Assembly: GCF_014646095.1 (NCBI RefSeq)
Contig: NZ_BMMU01000010.1
Span: forward strand, 95,760 to 159,759
Direction of reading: 5' to 3'
Origin: Streptomyces lacrimifluminis
GTDB taxonomy: Bacteria > Actinomycetota > Actinomycetes > Streptomycetales > Streptomycetaceae
DNA: 64,000 nucleotides
Shown here: positions 59,766 through 64,000 of the stretch, in pieces
Layout of the letters: each line of letters opens with the position of its first letter
Position numbering within the stretch: the first letter of the stretch is position 1
Translations under genes and position numbers: made by a program
Notes under the pieces: model-generated
What the model was told of the DNA's origin: nothing
Seen by the model: only the letters and a program-made list of their open reading frames with translations
The model's database searches: none

Positions 59766-61296
59766 GGGTCACCTCCGCCTGTCCCAGGCCGACTCCGAGG
59801 TCGATGTCGATCGTGCCGGCGTTGGTGCCGCCGCTCGCAGGCGACAGCGTGACCTGCTTGTGCTTGCCCGGTGCCACGTCCACGTCCTGTTTGTCGTCGC
59901 CGGGCAACTGGATGTCGCCTATGCCCACCTCGATGTCCGCCTCCACCGTCACGTCCTTCGGCACGATCACCTCGACCCGGCCCACGCCCACCTCTACCGC
60001 CGTCGTCAGCGTCTGCCCCTTGGCTAGGCGCAGCCCGGTCAGGTCCAACGTGGCGACCCCCGTCCCGAGGTCGTACCTCGGCAGAACGTCTGCCACCGCG
60101 GTCGGCGTCCATTGCGTGCGCACCCATTGGGTGCTGACGTCCTTGGGCAGTGCGGCCGAGCCCGCCAGCAGTCCCGCCGTGACGATCGCCAGGAGGACCG
60201 AGCCGGCTCCGGTACGGCCGAGGAAAGCGCTGACCGCGATGCCGACGCCGAACACCGTGAGCGCGCAGGCCAAGCCGGTCTGCAGGCTGGTGGCGAATGC
60301 CGCCTCGTCCCATTTCACGGCCGTGCCGAGGAAACCGGCGAGCAGGGCGAGCAGGAGGATCCAGCCGCCGATCCAGCGCGGGCCGCGCGGCTTCGGTTGA
60401 CTGGGCCAGGAGGCCCTTATCCCCGTGTGCGGTCCGCCGTAGTTGCCGTGGGTGATGTTGACCGCCGCGGCGATGTCCCGGTCGCGGGTGTCGTGGGGGC
60501 CCCACAGATAGCCCGTGCCGCCGACGTGTGTGCCGTCCTTGACGATGGGGTCGCGCCACCAGGACGGGTAGGCGGACGGGACCGGGGGCGCCTGGGCCTC
60601 CGGTGGGGCGTCGGCGACGGCCTGGGCGGCCAGCGGGTCGGGGTCGGGGGCGCCGCGGTTGCGCGACCAGTAGCCGGCGCCCGCGAGGAGGATGGACAGT
60701 ATGACGGCGAAGGAGAGCACCCCGCCGTTCTTCAGCATGGTCAGGAACACACCGCAGCCGACCAGAGCGAAGAGCACGGCCGTCAGCGCCTGGCCGTCCA
60801 CACGGCCGGTGAGCAGCTTGCGGACCTCGTTCTCCTCATCGTCCTCGTACGGCACGAACAGCCAGGCGAAGCCGTAGAAGATGAGGCCGATGCCGCCGGT
60901 CGCGGAGAGCACCGCGAGCGTGATCCGGAAGATCACCGGGTCCATGTCGCACGTTCGCCCCAGCCCCGCGCACACCCCGCCCAGCACCTTCTGCCGTCGG
61001 TCGCGCCGGAACCTGGCCGGCAGCTGCTCGTCGGCTGTGGCAGCCGCGGCAGCTGCCTCGGACGGGTGGGAACTCGCGTGCGGTCCCGCGCCCGCACCTG
61101 AATCCGTATCCGCTCGTGTGCCCGTGCCCGTGCCCGTGCCCGTGCCCGTGCCCGCGGACTCGGGAGCGCGCGGTTCCCCTTTCTCCGTGAGCGGGGTTGC
61201 CGCGGCGGGTGCGGCATCCTGCGGCCCGGCGCCCGGAGTGGGGCGCGGGCCGGAGCCGGGTCCCGGACCCGTCGCGGCGTGTGCGTGATCTGTCAT
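59752..61296 (-). CDS. PspC-domain membrane protein with LiaF-like C-terminus
   Basis: A 514-aa protein. The N-terminal 90 residues are a Pro/Ala/Gly-rich region including (GT)6. A PspC domain follows (RFRRDRRQKVLGGVCAGLGR, then FRITLAVLSATGGIGLIFYG). Several further membrane helices (about residues 165-210 and 310-375) lead to a soluble beta-rich C-terminus (LDLTGLRLAKGQTLTTAVEV, VGRVEVIVPKDVTVEADIEV) like LiaF/cell-wall-active-antibiotic-response domains. It diverges from a PspC-histidine kinase gene and is probably the membrane sensor partner of that two-component system. Confidence 0.87.
   Translation of the reverse strand: MTDHAHAATGPGPGSGPRPTPGAGPQDAAPAAATPLTEKGEPRAPESAGTGTGTGTGTGTRADTDSGAGAGPHASSHPSEAAAAAATADEQLPARFRRDRRQKVLGGVCAGLGRTCDMDPVIFRITLAVLSATGGIGLIFYGFAWLFVPYEDDEENEVRKLLTGRVDGQALTAVLFALVGCGVFLTMLKNGGVLSFAVILSILLAGAGYWSRNRGAPDPDPLAAQAVADAPPEAQAPPVPSAYPSWWRDPIVKDGTHVGGTGYLWGPHDTRDRDIAAAVNITHGNYGGPHTGIRASWPSQPKPRGPRWIGGWILLLALLAGFLGTAVKWDEAAFATSLQTGLACALTVFGVGIAVSAFLGRTGAGSVLLAIVTAGLLAGSAALPKDVSTQWVRTQWTPTAVADVLPRYDLGTGVATLDLTGLRLAKGQTLTTAVEVGVGRVEVIVPKDVTVEADIEVGIGDIQLPGDDKQDVDVAPGKHKQVTLSPASGGTNAGTIDIDLGVGLGQAEVTRATS
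61118..61153. repeat. Hexanucleotide repeat coding (Gly-Thr)n
   Basis: GTGCCC is repeated six times without interruption (plus strand) in the 5' part of the PspC/LiaF-like gene. On the coding strand it gives Gly-Thr repeats. Unit-number changes keep the frame and would alter linker length only. Confidence 0.92.
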
Positions 61297-61439
61297 GCGT
61301 CCATGGTGGCGCTTGAGACGGCCCGGCGGCAGTCGGAAGGACCCTGGGCGAACCCTGATTTCGGCCCTGAGAGGGCGCGGGGGCTACGTTCGACGCCAGA
61401 CGGGTTCGAAGATCAGGGGAGTCTCGGGGGCGGACCCTG

Positions 61440-62768
61440 ATGCCCGGGCGCGGCGGGCGTGTGAACATCGATGGCATGCCGGATGCCGCAGCGTTGCCCC
61501 TCGTCGAACCGCGGCCCCCGCGCAAGCTCTACCGCAGCAGCGACGGACGCTGGCTCGGAGGCGTGGCGCGAGGGCTCGCCGGGCATCTCGGGCTGCCCGT
61601 GATCTGGCTGCGTCTCATGTTCGTCGGCCTGTTCATGGCCGACGGCCTCGGTGCGCTGCTGTACGCGGCCTTCTGGTTCTTCGTCCCGCTCGGTGTCGGC
61701 GGGGTCGAGGCCCAACGGCCTCCGTCCCTGGTCAGCACCGAGACCTCGCCCGATGGTCGCCGCAGACTCGTCGCTCGCAAGCCCGACAAGGGGCAGATCG
61801 TCGCCCTGCTCCTCATGGTCGTGGTGGCCATGGTCTTCGTCGGCAACGTGAATCTCGGCGGAGGCGCCAAGGCCTATCTGTTCCCGACCGTGCTGGTCGC
61901 CGCCGGCGTCGCCCTGGTCTGGCGCCAGGCTGACAACGCACGGCGGGCCCGCTGGATGGAGGTCGGCAGCCGTCGGCGCACGCTCACCCTCGTCCGAGCC
62001 GCGGCCGGGGTCATGCTGGTCACGGCGGGTGTGTCCGGCGTCTTCGTCCTGCAGGGCTCCGCCGCCCACCTCGGCTCGGTCCTGCAGGCAGCGCTCGCGG
62101 TGCTGGTCGGGATAGCACTGCTGGCCGGTCCGTATCTCGTCCGTATGACCCAGGACCTCTCCGAGGAGCGCCTGATGCGCATTCGCGCCCAGGAGCGCGC
62201 GGAGGTCGCCGCCCATGTGCACGACTCGGTGCTGCACACCCTGACCCTTATCCAGCGCAACGCGGAGAGCGCGAACGAGGTGCGCCGCCTCGCCCGCGCG
62301 CAGGAACGAGAACTGCGCAACTGGCTCTACAAACCGGAGGGCACAGGCAAGGAAGAGGACGAGGAACCCGGCACCCTCGCCGAGGCGGTGCGGCGCAACG
62401 CGGCCGAGATCGAGGACAAGCACGGTGTCCCGATAGAAGTGGTGGTCGTCGGAGACTGCCCGCTCGACGACAGAACCGGCGCGCAGATGCAGGCCGCGAG
62501 GGAAGCGATGGTGAACGCCGCCAAGTACGGTGGCGAGGGCGGCGCGGTACAGGTCTACGCCGAGGTCGAGGGCAGGACGGTCTTCGTATCCGTCCGGGAC
62601 CGCGGACCCGGCTTCGACCTCGACTCCATACCCGCCGACCGCATGGGCGTCAGAGAATCGATCATCGGCCGCATGGAGCGTAACGGCGGTACGGCGCGAC
62701 TGCGCGCGGTACCGAGCGGCGGCACTGAGGTCGAGCTGGAGATGGAGAGGGCGGAGAGCACGTCATGA
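61440..62768 (+). CDS. PspC-domain sensor histidine kinase
   Basis: A 442-aa membrane histidine kinase. The N-terminal PspC domain (KLYRSSDGRWLGGVARGLAG, about 28-90) and several further membrane helices to about residue 230 form the sensor. The HisKA_3-type dimerisation region has the phosphoacceptor His in AAHVHDSVLHTL. The HATPase shows NAAKYGG and DRGPGFDLDSIP. The stop overlaps the response regulator start. ATG 61440, GTG 61461 and ATG 61476 are all possible starts; conservation begins near PRPPRKLYRS. It is likely to sense envelope stress. Confidence 0.9.
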   Translation: MPGRGGRVNIDGMPDAAALPLVEPRPPRKLYRSSDGRWLGGVARGLAGHLGLPVIWLRLMFVGLFMADGLGALLYAAFWFFVPLGVGGVEAQRPPSLVSTETSPDGRRRLVARKPDKGQIVALLLMVVVAMVFVGNVNLGGGAKAYLFPTVLVAAGVALVWRQADNARRARWMEVGSRRRTLTLVRAAAGVMLVTAGVSGVFVLQGSAAHLGSVLQAALAVLVGIALLAGPYLVRMTQDLSEERLMRIRAQERAEVAAHVHDSVLHTLTLIQRNAESANEVRRLARAQERELRNWLYKPEGTGKEEDEEPGTLAEAVRRNAAEIEDKHGVPIEVVVVGDCPLDDRTGAQMQAAREAMVNAAKYGGEGGAVQVYAEVEGRTVFVSVRDRGPGFDLDSIPADRMGVRESIIGRMERNGGTARLRAVPSGGTEVELEMERAESTS

Positions 62769-63580
62769 GCGAGGCGCACGGGGACAACAGGCGGACCGGG
62801 TCGGCCGGTTCGACGGAGTCGGCCGAACACACAGAGACTGCCGGGCTGGCAGCATCTGCCGAGGCCGCACAGGCCGGTGAGGCTGCCGCAGGCGGCAGCG
62901 GCGGTGCTGACGCGGGCGGGCGGCGGGTGCGTGTGGTGCTCGTCGACGACCACCGGATGTTCCGTACGGGTGTTCAGGCCGAGATCGGCCACACCGAGCG
63001 GACCGGCGTCGAGGTGATCGGCGAGGCCGCCGACGTCGACCAGGCGGTCACCGTCATCACCGCGACCCGGCCCGAGGTGGTCCTCCTCGACGTCCATCTG
63101 CCGGGCGGTGGCGGTGTCGAAGTCCTGCGCCGCTGTGCCTCGTTGATGGCCGACGCGACGCAGCCGGTGCGCTTTCTGGCGCTGTCCGTCTCGGATGCCG
63201 CGGAGGACGTCATCGGCGTGATCCGCGGTGGCGCCCGGGGATACGTCACGAAGACGATCACCGGCACGGACCTCGTCGACTCCGTCTTCCGAGTCCAGGA
63301 CGGCGACGCGGTGTTCTCGCCGCGCCTCGCCGGATTCGTCCTGGACGCGTTCGCGTCCACGGACGCCCCGCCGGTGGACGAGGACCTCGACCGCCTCACC
63401 CAGCGCGAGCGCGAGGTGCTGCGGCTGATCGCCAGGGGGTACGCGTACAAGGAGATCGCCAAGCAGCTCTTCATCTCCGTGAAGACGGTGGAGTCGCATG
63501 TGTCGGCGGTCCTCAGGAAGCTCCAGCTGTCGAACCGGCACGAGCTGACGCGGTGGGCAACGGCACGGCGCCTCGTCTAA
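62765..63580 (+). CDS. LuxR/NarL-family response regulator
   Basis: A 271-aa response regulator overlapping the kinase gene by ATGA, so it forms its partner. An Ala/Glu-rich extension of about 55 residues precedes the receiver (VRVVLVDDHRMFRTGVQAEI, with the phosphoacceptor Asp in VVLLDVHLPGGGG). The C-terminal HTH has LTQREREVLRLIARGYAYKE and FISVKTVESHVSAVLRKLQL. The extended N-terminus is unusual for the family and may be mis-started, though no alternative start with a better ribosome site was found. Confidence 0.92.
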   Translation: MSEAHGDNRRTGSAGSTESAEHTETAGLAASAEAAQAGEAAAGGSGGADAGGRRVRVVLVDDHRMFRTGVQAEIGHTERTGVEVIGEAADVDQAVTVITATRPEVVLLDVHLPGGGGVEVLRRCASLMADATQPVRFLALSVSDAAEDVIGVIRGGARGYVTKTITGTDLVDSVFRVQDGDAVFSPRLAGFVLDAFASTDAPPVDEDLDRLTQREREVLRLIARGYAYKEIAKQLFISVKTVESHVSAVLRKLQLSNRHELTRWATARRLV

Positions 63581-63596
63581 CCGGGTCCGCCTGGTC

Positions 63597-64000
63597 TCAC
63601 ACCACCCTCGTGGCTCCCGCGAACGGCATCTCGTCCAGAGGTGCCACCCGTACCGGTGCCGACGGGTTCGGGGCGTGGATCATCTGGCCGCGGCCCACGT
63701 ACATGCCCACATGACTGATGCCCGAGTAGAAGAACACCAGGTCGCCGGGGAGGAGTTCGGACCGTGAGACACGCTGGCCGGCGTTGATCTGGGCGTAGGT
63801 GGTGCGGGGCAGGGAGATCCCCGCGGAGCGGTAGGCGGCCTGGATGAGGCCCGAGCAGTCGAAGGCGTCCGGCCCGGTGGCACCCCACACGTAAGGGCTG
63901 CCGAGCTTCTGGTAGGCGTAGGAAACGGCAGCCGACGCACGCGAGTTGGGGGCCTCGGCCACTCCGGAGGTCCCGGAAGCCCCGGGCGCCCCAGCGACTC
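63597..64000 (-). CDS. NlpC/P60 family peptidase, C-terminal part (cut by window edge)
   Basis: The C-terminal domain of a secreted gamma-D-glutamyl-diamino acid endopeptidase. It shows YQKLGSPYVWGATGPDAFDC with the catalytic Cys, SHVGMYVGRGQMIHAP with the catalytic His, and GDLVFFYSG. The frame is open beyond GTG 63962 to the edge and reads through a Gly/Ala/Ser-Pro linker (VAGAPGASGTSGVAEAP), so that codon is internal and the N-terminal part (probably a coiled coil or signal) lies outside. Peptidoglycan hydrolysis fits the envelope-stress neighbours. Confidence 0.9.
   Translation of the reverse strand, partial: VAGAPGASGTSGVAEAPNSRASAAVSYAYQKLGSPYVWGATGPDAFDCSGLIQAAYRSAGISLPRTTYAQINAGQRVSRSELLPGDLVFFYSGISHVGMYVGRGQMIHAPNPSAPVRVAPLDEMPFAGATRVV

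Overview
This is a high-GC window from a Streptomyces chromosome. The genus call rests on whiD next to bldM, groES-groEL1 under CIRCE elements, a five-gene Ser/Thr kinase cluster, and strong third-codon GC bias. From memory, the order groES, groEL1, whiD, bldM, ECF sigma, guaB, guaB-like, glpD, kinase cluster, guaA matches the S. coelicolor SCO4761 to SCO4790s interval. That synteny is recalled, not computed.

Left part (1-11.3 kb) is more accessory. It holds a sugar ABC importer (binding protein plus permeases) divergent from a LacI regulator, followed by a secreted GH10-CBM2 xylanase. Near-identical 11-bp palindromes precede both the importer and the xylanase, suggesting one xylo-oligosaccharide regulon. 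Then come an LCP cell-wall ligase, an ECF42 sigma with its DGPF partner, an rRNA-type methyltransferase and two tandem polysaccharide deacetylases. From 11.9 to 23 kb lie the CIRCE-controlled chaperonin genes, a cyclase/SDR/MOSC/LysR group, whiD and bldM (with an exact sigma-BldN-type promoter), an ECF sigma resembling ShbA, and two IMP-dehydrogenase-family genes. A 56-bp perfect palindrome separates lysR from whiD.

From 23 to 53.5 kb: a candidate small-RNA/leader unit; a UDP-sugar dehydrogenase lacking the catalytic Cys; glpD; four active membrane kinases and one pseudokinase whose kinase fold is split by a long Gly/Ala-rich insert; a diacylglycerol-kinase-like enzyme; a succinate-semialdehyde-type dehydrogenase; a GMC oxidoreductase; an LAxTG sortase substrate; chorismate mutase; guaA; and several small-domain genes. 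A precise 18-bp minisatellite sits in one convergent gap.

The main discovery is a 4.86-kb low-GC integrative element (about 54,191-59,062) inside a doxX-family membrane gene. It encodes a large serine integrase, a regulatory cassette (XRE/DUF5753-type, DUF6879-type and small proteins) and a small serine resolvase beside a res-like site. It brought its own homologous 3' end of doxX, so the host gene is re-completed at the left junction, while the displaced original 3' end lies stranded at 59,048-59,161. The right end carries a LiaF/PspC-type protein, a PspC-histidine kinase with its response regulator, and the C-terminal part of an NlpC/P60 peptidase.
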